DNA of 64,000 bases from Agapetus fuscipes (GCA_951799405.1 OX637332.1:17179001-17243000), one strand, 5' to 3'. Positions 1 through 10,455 are shown, numbered from the stretch's first letter. Translations and numbers: made by a program. The notes: generated from the letters alone by a model not told the origin.

Positions 1-100
1 AATATATAAATTGTATTTTGTTGTGCTCCGCCGGGATTCGAACCCACAATCTTCCATTTACGAGTAAATGGAAGGTTGTAAACGTAAACGAAGTGCTCGT
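1..100 (-). repeat. SINE B, tRNA-like head fragment with foldback
   Basis: The minus strand carries a clean tRNA B-box-like motif (complement of GGGATTCGAACCC at 33-45), followed by the sequence that joins the head to the body in the SINE B copies at 4513-4765 and 35357-35605. The arms CTTCCATTTAC (51-61) and GTAAATGGAAG (64-74) form an 11-bp perfect hairpin with a 2-base loop, so the head end appears to be inverted on itself. The left part lies outside the window. Confidence 0.6.
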
Positions 101-129
101 AAACGAAGTGTTAATACTGGACTACGGAC

Positions 130-210
130 CGGATCATGTAAATACTGGTTTCGGTCCAGGCAAAATAGGTTGGTGGATTGCGTTCCTTTTCACAAATCTT
201 AAAAAAAAAG
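130..210 (+). repeat. SINE C 3' fragment with A-tail
   Basis: The segment ending in a short A-run near 199-208 matches, in reverse complement, the tail half of the tRNA-headed element at 1733-1958. They share the stretch reading CAAAATAGGTTGGTRGATTG and a following CACAAATCT before the A-tail. The head is missing or too diverged to see. Confidence 0.5.
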
Positions 211-299
211 TAAGCTGCAACGGAATCCCAACATTGAACCAGATGAAGAAAATAACAATATGTATATGCGTAGCGCTAAATTCTACTAATATATATTTC

Positions 300-460
300 A
301 TTGCAATATATGGTAAAAAACGCATTTCAGCTTGATATTGAGATTTCCCAGTCAAAATTAAAGTTTGATTGGAACCATCGTTAGCAGTTATTTGAAGGAA
401 TGAGAGAAAATATTTATTCTGAAATGTATTTGCCTATACCCTATGCACGCACTGCTTTAT
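300..460. repeat. dispersed repeat, pair with 16326-16500
   Basis: About 160 bases are clearly similar to 16326-16500. Both contain a GGTAAAAAAACGC-like start, a TTGATATT block, a GAGAAAATATTTATTC block and end in CCTATACCCTATGCACGC. No coding potential or terminal repeats are visible. Confidence 0.55.
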
Positions 461-499
461 AGTTCTGTCATTAATTTAAGCTTTCAATAGCTTGGTTTA

Positions 500-1441
500 T
501 CTAATCTAATCTAATCTAATCTAAGCTGCAAAGATATATATCATTTAAGTTTTATATTAAATGCATTCCCACAAGCAGATATGTATAATTTCGCGCTAAC
601 ACATGCCGCATGTGGACCTACAATATAAAAACCCAATCTCAAATGAACATAAGCCTTGCAACTCTTGCCGTCCTTCCCTGAAACAGAGGTGACATTGGCA
701 AAGTGAACCAATTTTTACATTATGGGTGGTCAGCCGCATAACAACCTATAAGTCAAGGAACATACATGACAAATTACATTTTTTAAAAACAATAAATCAC
801 AATATATACATGGACATAAAAACTAAATCATAAAACCAATTTTACTTTAACAAACCTCAGCCGCCAACATCACAGATCAACCGCCATTTCTTTCTATCCT
901 TACATACTTCTTTCATTTCCTCCAGAGTCATAACCTTCTTCATACAAGCTCTTCTTTTATTATGACTCTGGATATTCCATTCATTCGCAATTTCGGATAT
1001 TTGGTCCATCCATACCTTTCTCGGTCTTCCTCTACCACGACATCCATCTATTCTACCAACATATACTTTCTTCGTCAGTCTTTCCTCATTCATTCTCTCC
1101 ATATGCCCAAACCATCTTAACAAACTTCTTTTAATCTTCACTTTCACACTTTCTCTTGCACCACATTCTTCTCTTACAAAATCATTCCTCACCCTGTCAC
1201 TCCGTTTTTTCCCAATCATACTTCTTAGAAAGTCCATTTCAACAGTATGGACTTTACTAATTTCACTTTCATTCACCGTCCAGGCCTCGCTTCCATACAT
1301 CAAGGTGGGTAAAAGTATGCCACTGCGTACCGCCAATCGAGCATTTTTTGATATGTTTTGATTTTTGGCGATACAAGTTGTGGCACCCAGTACACACCTG
1401 CCCTTCATTACTCTTCTTTCAAATTCACCGGTCATTCTTCC
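500..1441 (-). mobile_element. RTE-like LINE copy, 5'-truncated
   Basis: Reading on the minus strand: a reverse transcriptase C-terminal remnant (1441-857), a short 3' UTR, the family's 240-base 3' module (about 755-530), and a tail of CTAAT repeats on the plus strand (500-528). Protein and module match the long copy at 61522-64000. The copy starts abruptly at about 1441, as expected for incomplete target-primed reverse transcription. I could not find a convincing target duplication. Confidence 0.85.
857..1441 (-). pseudogene. RTE-like reverse transcriptase, C-terminal fragment
   Basis: About 192 open residues correspond to the region after the reverse transcriptase catalytic core. They contain LPTLMYGSEAWTV, the LRWFGHMERM motif and the GRGRPRKVWMDQ motif typical of the C-terminal part of RTE-type LINE polyproteins, and end in KKWRLICDVGG. 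The frame aligns without a break to the end of the protein at 61891-62952. The catalytic YADD region and everything upstream are absent, so this cannot encode an active enzyme. Confidence 0.85.
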
Positions 1442-1732
1442 TTTACATTATAAGTAAACAAAAAAATATAAAAATATGTTTATTTTTTAAAATCGGAATT
1501 AGGTAATTTTCATTCTACAAGGATGCGATTAATGTGTGTTTTTACAGACCTAAATAATAAAGGCTGATAAATAAGATTTTTTTTTTCATAAAAAAGGCAA
1601 ACATGGATTAATTTTAGCATCAGAGTATTTAAAAACAAATATATTTGTGAAATCTAAATACTTGATTTGTGATCAGCAGGTATTGAAGGTAAGTATAAGA
1701 ATAAAACTGATGGGACCGATGTATCGGTATCA

Positions 1733-1958
1733 GTTTTTTTTTTTTTTTTTTTATGAAAATAGATTTGTGGAAAGGAATGCAATCTACCAACCTATTTTAC
1801 CTGGCCAGTTGTCTTCATGCGAAAGCAGAAGCTTGTGTGCATGCAACGGCATCTGTTGAACCAGGGTCGAAGTTATCGTCGCGGGATTCGAACCAGCGTT
1901 ATCCGGTTTCAAATAACCTGTTTTGATTCCCGCGGCTATAACACCGACAATTGAATGT
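1733..1958 (-). repeat. SINE C, tRNA-derived, with T-run (A-tail) at 1734-1752
   Basis: On the minus strand a tRNA-like head with a perfect B-box motif (GGTTCGAATCC) near 1882-1895 is followed by about 130 bases of body and a poly(A) tail, seen as 19 T residues at 1734-1752. The tail half recurs at 130-210. The A-box is weak. A plain tRNA gene is unlikely because the cloverleaf is not recoverable and the body and tail follow directly. Confidence 0.65.
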
Positions 1959-1990
1959 AAAATAGCAATTATTGAATCTTATATAAGCTT

Positions 1991-2232
1991 ATCTAAGTTG
2001 CATAGGAATATTAACATTTAAAGCTAATATTTAGTGTATGCCCACAAACAGACACGTGTAAGTTCGCGCTTATGAATGCTGCAAGTGTACTTACAAATTA
2101 AAATCCAAAGATCAAATGAACATACTCGTACACCCTGCAACATTCGTCGACCTTCCCTAAAACACGCGGGACATTATCAAAGTGAAACATTTTTTACAGT
2201 ATGGGTGGTCAGCCTTATACGAACCTAAACCT
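1991..2232 (-). repeat. RTE-LINE 3' module
   Basis: This is a nearly complete copy of the 240-base 3' module in reverse orientation. It starts with the tail motif CTAAGTTGCA, includes the TTCGCGCTTA block and ends at the GTGGTCAGCCTTATACGAACC boundary block. There is no LINE coding sequence upstream. Confidence 0.8.
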
Positions 2233-2236
2233 ATGC

Positions 2237-2375
2237 ACTTATAATTTAAAAAAACACCTGAGATGAACGTAAGATCGACAACTTTAGCCATCCTGCCCTG
2301 CAACAGGGGTGACATTGGCTAGGTGAACCAATTTTTACAGCATGGGTGGTCAGCTTCAATCCAACCTTTAAGTCA
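2237..2375 (-). repeat. RTE-LINE 3' module, 5' half only
   Basis: A second, partial module in the same orientation follows the previous one directly. It keeps the CCCTGCAACAGGGGTGACATT hairpin block and the CATGGGTGGTCAGC block but lacks the tail half. The head-to-tail pair suggests insertion of one copy at the edge of another. Confidence 0.7.
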
Positions 2376-2539
2376 AGAGATATTAAAAATAATTGATGCT
2401 ATGTCATTTGTTTGATATTTAACATGACTCCAAACATTGCTATCAATAAGATTCCATCACAGTAATTTTTGGTTTTCTTTGATAACTATTTGACATTATT
2501 GTGTGCGAAAGATTATTACATCTGAATATTGTTTTCTTA

Positions 2540-3395
2540 TCTAATCTAAGTTGCAGAAAAATGTAACATTAGGGATTCTAATATATGTATTCTTACAATC
2601 AGACATATAATTGTATAAGTTCGCGCCTGCACATGCCGCATGCGAACCTACGACATGAAAAACGAAATCTCAAATGAACATACATCCTACAACTCTTGCC
2701 GAACTTCCCTGAAACAGGGATGACACTGGCAAAGTCAACCATTTTCTACAGGATGAGTGGTCAACCGCATTCCAACCTATAAGTTAAGCAACATAACTCA
2801 TAAATAATAATCAATATTAATTTCAAAACACTTCCAAATCCCAAATTCTAATTAAAAAATAATTAAAAAACATATACCTAGCCACCAACATTACAGATCG
2901 ACCGCCATTATTTTCTGTCCTCACATACTTCTTTCATTTCATCCAGAGTCATAACTTTATATTCCGTGATCTGTGGTCATAACCTTCTTCATACAACCCC
3001 TCATTTTATTATGACTCTGGATATCACATTCATTCGCTATTTCAGACATTTGATCCACCCATACCTTTCTCGAGTAATAACCAGGGTAATTTACTCCAAC
3101 CGGGGTAAAAATGTTTTTTCTTAATAAGGACTTTTTTATCTCTATTTTCCAATTTAACTTTTTTATTTTCCTTGTAAATTAATTCAATAAATAATGTTTA
3201 TTTAAATATACATTGATTTTCTTCTTTTCAAAATGTGGGAAGGGGTAATATTGACTTATGCAAAAATATTTTGGGATAATGGTTAAAAAAAGTTCCACGT
3301 TCTACCACGACATCTATCTATGTTTGCAACATATACTTACTTCGTCAGTCTTTCATCATTCATTCTCTCCATATGTCCAAGCCTTTAAATAATAA
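2540..3395 (-). mobile_element. RTE-like LINE copy, truncated and interrupted
   Basis: The 3' module occupies about 2540-2800. LINE coding remnants, lying antisense to the window strand, occupy 2880-3072 and 3300-3382. An unrelated block at 3073-3299 separates the two coding parts, and a small local duplication of GGTCATAACC-type sequence lies near 2950-2985. The residual protein corresponds to the WFGHMERM to KKWRL end of the family. Confidence 0.8.
3073..3299. mobile_element. unidentified insertion inside an RTE LINE copy
   Basis: About 227 bases interrupt the conserved LINE coding order between the CTTTCTCG block (ending at 3072) and the TCTACCACGACAT block (starting at 3301). Compared with intact copies, about seven LINE bases are lost at the joint. 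The insert is AT-rich, begins AGTAATAACCAGGGTAA and carries GGGGTAA-type motifs at both ends (near 3104 and 3241). No clear target duplication is visible and the family is unknown. Confidence 0.5.
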
Positions 3396-3398
3396 AAA

Positions 3399-3819
3399 GA
3401 TTTGTTGTCAATGTCAATCAAATGAGGAGCTGTTCAGTCTAGTTTAATTGATAGCGGCCAATCTGAACAGCACAACGGCGATGATATTGTGATCAAAAGT
3501 GTGTCGGCTTTATCTTCGCGAGTTACAATAGTTGCGGCTCGCTTCCGAAGCGCGGAAAGTCAATACGAATAAACGCCGGGTGCTGAATGCGCCGTCGGGC
3601 ATGCGCCGTGCGCCCGCCTTGCGGCATTCCCCACGAACCTGCCGCCTCTACGGGCCGCGTAGCGCGCTGTGTGTGTGTCAGACGGGCCCACAGCACGTGG
3701 ATGCGCGCGCCAAACTTATTTTTGCTTCAAGTTCCCTTACAATTCCTTGAATTAGGTATAGGTTGATATGAGGATGACTGAACAGCTCAATTATTTGATT
3801 GCCATTGACAACAAATTTT
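3399..3819. mobile_element. inverted-repeat DNA element with GC-rich core
   Basis: The ends form imperfect inverted repeats of about 40 bases: ATTTGTTGTCAATG at 3400-3413 with CATTGACAACAAAT near 3804-3817, continuing to GAGCTGTTCAG and CTGAACAGCTC. The core at about 3530-3720 is strikingly rich in GC and CpG compared with the AT-rich surroundings. Just inside the right arm, 3742-3779 resembles the first 35 bases of the RTE-LINE module. No transposase is encoded. I could not settle the target duplication, so the superfamily is open. Confidence 0.65.
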
Positions 3820-3877
3820 GAAATTATTTACACAATATTTAAATGTAATAATCCTTCGCTCACAATAATGTCGCAAC

Positions 3878-4197
3878 GCAACTAAGCTACACATGTAGTG
3901 TAACTTCTTGCCGCGTTATCCCCGAAAGGTTTCGCATGTGGTGTATGGAACCGTTAGATTTGTAAAGGTAAGGGGACCAGCCTTATGCTAACCACTTCAG
4001 CTGAAGTGGGGGTTTCCCAGCTCCCGAGGAGGCTGGTACTTATTTCTTCTGTAGGCTGAGTAAACCTTGCTGGTATTTTATTTTGAGGTTTGAGATAAAC
4101 ACCGCAACGGGAAATCATTTCTAAAACCATCGGTGGTATTCAAACCCGAGCTCTCAGCAAAGCATGCAAGCACTCTACCAACTGAGATATCGACTGC
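3878..4197 (-). repeat. SINE A, full-length tRNA-derived copy
   Basis: On the minus strand the element starts with a tRNA-like head (A-box-like block near 4170-4190, B-box-like GGTTTGAATACC near 4136-4148). The SINE A body follows, with its AACACCGAAACGGAAAATCA block, the CACTTCAGCTGAAGTG palindrome and the end block ACACTAYATGTGTAGCTTAG. It aligns over its whole length with 43308-43640 and 49981-50295. Confidence 0.75.
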
Positions 4198-4512
4198 ACT
4201 AGAATGAAGAAAGGTTGTGTAAAAGGAATGGCAAAGATAATCGTAAATGAGAAAGATTGAGTCACTTTTCAATTGATTGAAAAAGTGAGATGGAAATTAC
4301 TTGAATAATACCAGAGACGTCACACACACCAACCAGCGAGTCTAGGCTCCCGTCAACACGAACTCATACGTTCGTAACAGTATTGCATCGAGATAAGCTA
4401 AGACCAAAAAATTGTTATGCATAAGAGTGCTGTATTAATAACAATAAAATACTTTGGACAATATAAAAAAAAAACGATGTAGTTCACAAAATTTGTGTTA
4501 TATTAATGTTAG

Positions 4513-4765
4513 GATGATTTCTTTGGCGAGCGCTGTTTTTGTGTGAATCACACCTCAAGAGCCCTCTGCGAACTTGGTCGTCACTGAAAAAGCGCCTATT
4601 CTCAAGCAAGACCCAGTTCCTGTAAGCCTGGATGAACCTTTAGTGACCGGTCTTTGGTAAAGGTACATGAATTTTTCACCCAGCGAAGAGCACATTTGAA
4701 AATATAAGTGGTATATTTTTTTTTCACTGCCGGTATTTGAACCCACAACCTTTCATTTACGAGTC
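4513..4765 (-). repeat. SINE B with CR1-like LINE tail
   Basis: On the minus strand: a tRNA-like head with a GGGTTCAAATACC B-box near 4733-4745, a body with the ACCAAAGACCGGTCACTAAA block, and a 3' tail containing the GTGTG-ATT-CACAC stem-loop (4541-4553) followed by AGCGCTC and ATCATCCTAA. The tail matches the 3' end of the intact CR1-like LINE at 26910-26960. This is the standard design of a tRNA-SINE that borrows a LINE 3' end. Confidence 0.75.
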
Positions 4766-5038
4766 AGACTGAACAATAGATACAAACATTGATACAATAT
4801 ACAATGTATTTAGTATATGCATTGTAATTTATACAATAACAATGCATATACAATGTTGCCATAAATATTTTTATTTCCACTGAAAAACCTTCAGATGGTC
4901 CGAGTTCGTTATATTTCAAAGTAACTTTCAGTTGTAGTTTGGATTTAAATTTCTGTGGACGTTTAGACAAAACTTCTGGGAACGAAGCTTTCCGGCCCAC
5001 GCAGCTCCTTACCATGTAAATGGCCCGCGTAGGACTTA

Positions 5039-6730
5039 TGGCTGGTTCGGACAAGGCGAGTAATTTAGCCAAGTAACGAGTAATTTAGTGGCTAAACGTG
5101 TGCGAACCCCAACAATTTAGTCCAGTAGTTAAGTCAATGGTTTAGTCAAGCCGATCCATTTCATTCTATTTTTTCCGGCAAGTAGCGGCCCCGCCCACCG
5201 TCCGTGGGCGAGTGTTGCCGAGAAGCCACGGAAAAGTCCGAGTCCGAAGAGCCACGGAAAAGCCCGAGTCCGAGTCGAGTTTTTTAGCGGCCGCGCCATT
5301 GGCCGCTCACTCTTGGCGGGGAAACGGAAATGCAAGAATGGCGGCAATTTAAATTGGCTGCAGTTTGAAAAGATAATGCCCGTTTTCAGCAAGAATATTT
5401 AAAGATAAAGTGCTGTTTAAAAATATTTAAGTACTTAAGAACTTCTTATATTTGCGAGCCCGATGTTCCGCTCCCTAAACTTAGCGACCTGTCAGTGAGG
5501 TTATGTCATGTTTAAACTGTAAATAAGTGGATATGCACACCGATATCCTTGGTTTTTTAGAAACTCTTGAGAATATAGAAGTTGCTAGGACTTATCTACG
5601 TCCAAAAAGTTTTGAGAAAGGTAATTTTTTTTCGATAAGAATAGTATGACATCGATTTTTGGTGCGGATATCAGCTGTCAAAAATACAATCATGTAGCTC
5701 CTTGCTGGATGAAATTGTAGTAATTTTTAAGTTTTCGGACAATAGAGCTGTACAAATATAGTTTTGGTAAAGATGTTGTGGAAATAACTATTATCGTCCA
5801 TGAATTTATTACGTATTTAAAAACATCGATCTTTTACATTGATCGATGTTTATAGGTACCTACCATAAATTTGTCATATCACAGGCCTTATGATATCCTT
5901 CAGATGGATTGTTACTTATTGTTTTGTACAGAAACAATTCAGTGACACACGGGGATAACTGATTAGAGGCATTACAATTTTATGCCACTGTAAGCCATCA
6001 GCTGGTATCTGTGACAGACGTGAGAGGCGTAAATGTAGCAGGATTGAACAAGTTTCTCGCGGTCAGCCTCTGAAAAGTTGAACCATGTTTCTTCTTTAAC
6101 TTGATAATTAATTGGTGACCGCCGTGTATTTGAAAATGCCGATTTTACATGTCGAATATTGATGTTAATTGTCAACAACGAAAAACGCAACAGAGAAATG
6201 CATCTGAATGCAACTGCAGACTACGAGCCGTATTATAGTGTGTGCATACAAAATATACTTTGTACACATCATTGAAAAGATAAAAATTCAATTAAAAAAT
6301 AATGTTTGCAGCGTTAATGGTAGATATTATTATAAACATCAAATAGTCATGTGTTGTTTTTATTTAAAATGTGCATATTATTTTATAAACCATAAAATAC
6401 ATTTCGAATTTACAAAAGTCGAGTTTCGAAGTTGTTTGCTAAACAGGCTCCTAGCTAGGTGGCCGGGCATAAATCAGTTAATATTACCAAACCATAGCCA
6501 ATTTAAAGGGCTTTATAATAACATGATTTGAATACTCAATTAATATTTTCAAACTGCAGCCAATTCAAATTTTCCGCCATTATAGAAAGGGCTTTCTGCA
6601 ACTGCAGCCAACTTCGCACTTGTGTACTGTACTGGACCGTAATGCGAACGCTTCACGGGCGAGTAGCGCCCCGCCCACTACTAAATTACTCGTTACTTGA
6701 CTAAATCAGTGGCCTTGTGCGAACTAGCCT
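5039..6730. mobile_element. non-autonomous DNA transposon, about 1.7 kb, PIF/Harbinger-like
   Basis: The terminal inverted repeats are clear. The left end GGCTGGTTCGGACAAGG (5040 on) pairs with the complement of the right end (GGCTAGTTCGCACAAGG, ending 6729), and both continue through AAGTAACGAGTAATTTAGT. Further inverted similarity includes the TTGGCTGCAGTTTGAAAA block near 5355 and 6550. Flanking TTA at 5036-5038 and 6731-6733 could be the 3-base target duplication usual for PIF/Harbinger elements. The interior holds no transposase. Confidence 0.6.
5220..5278. repeat. short tandem repeat, about 27-base unit, two copies
   Basis: GCCACGGAAAAG followed by YCCGAGTCCGA occurs twice in direct repeat within the GC-rich left part of the 5039-6730 element. 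Confidence 0.7.
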
Positions 6731-7130
6731 TTAGGCTCGTGCAGCGCTTCGGTCCACGTAGCTACATTATATGCGTGCCACAACAAACCGGACAGAGATA
6801 GCTCCTCCACAGACAGGTCATCCATGGACAAAGTGGTCACACGACAGTTCGTCCACACGACTTTTCGTTCAACGAAATTTCGGTCGCATGCAATATAAGC
6901 CGACAGACATTCCCATCACGACTTGCTTTTCATTGCATACCTACGAGTATGTAATAACTGTTGTTTTATTTCATTGTATTTTTCTGTGATGCACCTATGA
7001 ATTGACTAATAGGTTAGTATGAAGCTGAAAAATTTCGTTAATTTTTGTAAATGCCCCCCATAATTTTAAAAAAAGGCGGAGAACAAGTTGCAAAGTTTAC
7101 GTTCATGAAAGGTTTAGTTTATTTTCTGTG

Positions 7131-7232
7131 TACATATGTGTGTAAGCGCGAACTTACATGTGCCTGATTGTGGGCATGCATTAAATAAGAGCCTTAAATG
7201 TCAATATATCTTTGCAACTTAGATTATAGATT
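7131..7232 (+). repeat. RTE-LINE 3' module, tail half
   Basis: The segment carries GTGTAAGCGCGAACTTACA, GTGGGCATGCATTAAAT and the terminal CAACTTAGATTATAGATTAT of the module. The front half is absent. It abuts a SINE A fragment on its right. Confidence 0.75.
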
Positions 7233-7239
7233 ATTACAC

Positions 7240-7382
7240 CCCCACTTCAACTGAAAGTGGTTGGTGTGAGGCCGGCCCCCTTACCTGTAAAAATAAATAG
7301 GTCCCGAAGCGCCACATGCGACCCCTTCGGAGAAACGCAGACAAGAAGTTACACTATATGTGAAGCTTAGTTGCGTTTTACA
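7240..7382 (+). repeat. SINE A, 3' half
   Basis: It starts at the CCCACTTCAACTGAAAGTGG palindrome and runs through GTAAAAATAAATAGGT and CCCTTCGGAGA to ACACTATATGTGAAGCTTAG, matching the last 140 bases of the copies at 43308 and 49981. The tRNA head is missing. Confidence 0.75.
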
Positions 7383-7423
7383 TACCTACATGTCTCCGGA
7401 CCATATGTTGTATGTGGTCCGGA

Positions 7424-7496
7424 TGAGAGGGGACTTGAGGTGTAATTCTAAAAAAACAGCACTCACCAAATAAATCATCCTAATATTATTATTTTC
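7424..7496 (+). repeat. CR1-like LINE or SINE B tail
   Basis: About 70 bases match the 3' end of the CR1-like LINE: CTTGAGGTGT, then a degraded stem-loop, AACAGCACTCACCAAATAAAT and ATCCTAATATTATTATT. Only the tail is present, so it may come from either the LINE or SINE B. Immediately upstream, 7389-7420 contains a perfect TCCGGACCA/TGGTCCGGA hairpin of unknown origin. Confidence 0.65.
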
Positions 7497-7744
7497 ATTG
7501 TGTGACGAAAATGTCGTTGACCGAAAAGTCGTGTGGATTAACTGTCGTGTGGCCGATTTGACCATGGACAAACTATCTGTGGACGAGTTCTCTGGGAACG
7601 ATTTTTCGTGGAACAGTATGGATGTGGTGGCGTAGCTCCCCGGCCCGCATAGCTTGCGTAGATACATAATATATATAACAGCCGCGTAGCGCCGTAAGAC
7701 CTGCCCCATAAAGGTTCCCTTGAAACCGGGAAGCCGCATTTCAC

Positions 7745-9185
7745 TCGGCTTAGTGCTACGATAGTCCGCGCTTATCCGAAAACGAATGGCAATGCGTCAG
7801 TCTCGTTTTTATTTTTAGAATCATCCTAGTTGGCAGGCACGTTGCTCTACAAGGATAAAAAAAACTGTTAATTAATTTTGAAAATTATTGTAGCAAAATA
7901 GGATTAAAGTTTGTTTTTTGATTCAATGTATTTATGAAAAGATTGTTTTAACGATAATTTCCGTTACCTGCCAAAGGCTATGATTTAATGTCTTTGATGG
8001 ATAAATAAAAATTGTTTTTTGTATTTATGTAAGTCTAACATTTTTGTATGGAAAAAATAATAATTAACAAAAAATTCCGAAAAACAGCAATTTTTACATT
8101 TTCATCACATTTTATTTTTATTACAAGTCAAATGGACCAACACCCTGCAATTTTTGCCATCTTTCCCTGTAATAGCAAAATCAAACATTCTTACAGTTTT
8201 GTTGAGACTCATCCCATATTTTTCGTTTATTCTTGCTCATTGAATTGTGTCTTTTTTAACAAAATGCTCAATAATCTGTTCTTTTAGAAGTTGCAAAGAT
8301 GTATGAAAATTTACGATTAGTACACTCCCACAAGCTGTTCTGTTAAATATGCTTCATGGGTAAAATTGATAAAAAAAATATTAGAAAAAAATGTAGGCCG
8401 AATTGTAAAAACAACAATTTGGTTAAAAAAAATGTAAGTTCTCGGGAAAAAAGTTGACGTTTCATTTGTCACGTAAACGTAAAAAAAATAGTTCCTAGAC
8501 TAACTGGCGGCCCGAACACTAATAAATAATTGATGTGCTTTAAAACCATTTATAGATGAAGGTATCGCATTGTTTATTTCCGGATATCAGTTAATTTATA
8601 ATGGTCTTTTCTACAAATAGACGCCGAATCAGGGGCAATATGAAATTAAAGAAGCTTCAAACTATGTGCATATTCTGAATATGATGGTAAGAAATTTATA
8701 TATTCAGAAGGAATATAACACGTTGAAAAGCACCTTTCTCATATTGTTAAAAATACAGATAAATTAGTAAATTGCTCCTGCAGTATTTAAGTGTTAAACA
8801 GGTTAGAAATTTATTATATCTTTGACACTGATTCAATCATTAATCACACAACTATTCGTATTTTTTTTCAAGAAGAAAGTTTGATTTAAAATTTGAAAAC
8901 AATGCAGGTATTACATGATTCAAATATCAGTACAGAAAATTGAAAAGATAAAAAAAATATTTCATAGATTTTGATGGTGCAATTAAATAACTTTCGATGT
9001 TCTTTTTCATAATAAATAAATAAAAAATTGTATTCACGCATCTGTTATAACTAACAACTTTTGCCAATCTATTTGAAATATGTAGTTCAAAAAATAAATG
9101 TAATATTTTGTTGAAATAAATACATTGCATTACTTTGAGGCAACATCATGTTGGGATTTTTCAGAATATTACTTGATTTATTTGG
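7745..9185. other. AT-rich stretch without recognised features
   Basis: Both strands show only short frames with homopolymer-rich, low-complexity translations. I see no repeat shared with the rest of the window and no RNA gene. Confidence 0.5.
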
Positions 9186-9189
9186 AAGC

Positions 9190-9385
9190 TGCAATTTTTG
9201 TTGGAGCCCCACCTCAAGAGCATTCTACAAGTTTAGTTATCCGATAAGAAAACACTGATTTATCAAGAAAGATCAGTTGCTGTAAGGCAGAATGAACTTT
9301 TTGTGACTAATCTTTAATAAAAGCAGTAAAATTGTTCAACCCAGCTAAGATCACATTAACGGCTATAAAAAATAATATGGGTGAA
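9190..9385 (-). repeat. decayed SINE B copy
   Basis: In reverse orientation it keeps the order of SINE B blocks: CCACCTCAAGAGC, AAGAAAGATCAGTTGCTGTAAGGC, then GTGACTAATCTTTAATAAA and CAACCCAGC, but with many substitutions. The stem-loop tail and the tRNA head are too diverged to recognise. Confidence 0.5.
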
Positions 9386-9389
9386 CGAA

Positions 9390-10200
9390 TCATGTATTTT
9401 GGAAAGTAATCGAAATTTAATAAAATCGGTTCAAATTCCTTACAAAATTTTATTCATAGCAAAACATTTTTTTTAAAAGTAAGACCATTTTTTTTTTATC
9501 TTAAAAAAATATTTGTTAAAGAAAGATACGACACATGAAACAATAAAGAAAAAATAAATATATTATCTTACGTAACAGGGCGTGCTTAAAATATTATCTT
9601 CTCGATATTATTACTACCTCCCTTTTTGTAGGGGCTAAAAAGAGCGTCGTACCATCTATCGGTGAAAACTGCAAGCTTCACCTGAGGGGTAGTGGGAAAA
9701 CTACGTTGAAATGGGTTTGGAGAGGAGATAAAATTGTTTGTTACCATGTAGTTCCAGAATTTTCAGCCAGGGAAAGGCGAAAAACATTTTCCATTGATAG
9801 GACTAACTCCAGACATGAATGAAGAAGGGTGGGGATTAAATAAATGGGTAAATGGAACTAGCGCCAACGAGAAAAATGCAAAGCATGTGGCTTGCAAAAA
9901 ATAAACACAGATGACCGTTTTGATGCAAGTTATAACAAAATAAATAGTTAAACCCTTTAAAAAATTGAAATATTAAAATGTATTAGTTTGTAGATCAAGC
10001 TCCATCGGTCTTATTCATTAGACTGCTTGAACTTAATACTACAGTTGAAACTACTTTTGGTAGGGAAAAATTGACTTCAAGCTGTTTTAAAAATTAAAAC
10101 CTTTTTATGAATAAGGGGCCATAAGTGTATATATTTTGCATGAACATAAGTTGCATTTAAACAAAAATCTTATAAAGGCTTGTACAAATATTTCACACTG
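9390..10200. other. AT-rich stretch without recognised features
   Basis: A moderately complex part near 9600-9900 has no open frame of note and no similarity to other parts of the window. The rest is AT-rich with A and T runs. Confidence 0.4.
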
Positions 10201-10201
10201 A

Positions 10202-10455
10202 AGTTCCTTGACTTATAGGTTGGTATGAGGCTGACCACCCATACTGTAAAAAATGGTTCACTTTGCCAATGTCACCCCTGTTTCAGGGAAGGTCGGCAAA
10301 AGTTGTGGGGCTTATGTTCATTTGAGGTTTGGATTTTATTTGTAAGTACACATTCAGCATTTGTAAACGCGAACTACACTTGTTGGTTTGTGGGCTTACA
10401 TCTGAGAGCTTTAAATGAATATATCCTTGCAACTTAGATTATAGATTTATTATAT
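10202..10455 (+). repeat. RTE-LINE 3' module, complete
   Basis: This is a complete module starting TTCCTTGACTTATAGGTTGG. It contains the CCCCTGTTTCAGGGAAGG hairpin block and ends in CAACTTAGATTATAGATTTAT. The apparent 70-residue open frame across it recurs only because young copies share it. Confidence 0.85.

Larger units (their letters stand above)
4900..7700. mobile_element. nest of inverted-repeat DNA elements
   Basis: Blocks at 4940-5038 and 7575-7690 are similar in the same orientation; both have CTGTGGACG, GGGAACGA and CCGGCCC. The block at 6736-6905 matches 7500-7690 in inverted orientation, with CACACGACAGTT and CACACGACTTTTCG motifs in common. This fits an outer foldback element that later received the element at 5039-6730 and several retroelement fragments (7131-7496). 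No transposase frame is visible. Exact boundaries need alignment. Confidence 0.45.

Noticed and set aside
500..528. CTAAT repeats that resemble arthropod telomere repeats
   Set aside because: The arthropod telomere unit is CCTAA/TTAGG. These repeats lack the extra C and sit exactly at the 3' end of an RTE-LINE copy, where other copies have AGATTATA repeats.
1877..1958. tRNA gene on the minus strand
   Set aside because: It has a perfect B-box but no recoverable cloverleaf, and body plus poly(A) tail follow, so it is a SINE head.
10225..10437. A 70-residue open frame of conserved sequence that recurs at 10931, 41080, 47803, 52940 and 61541
   Set aside because: It lies wholly inside the untranslated 3' module of the RTE-like LINE. 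It is open only in young, nearly identical copies and broken in older ones, so it looks like a shared chance frame.
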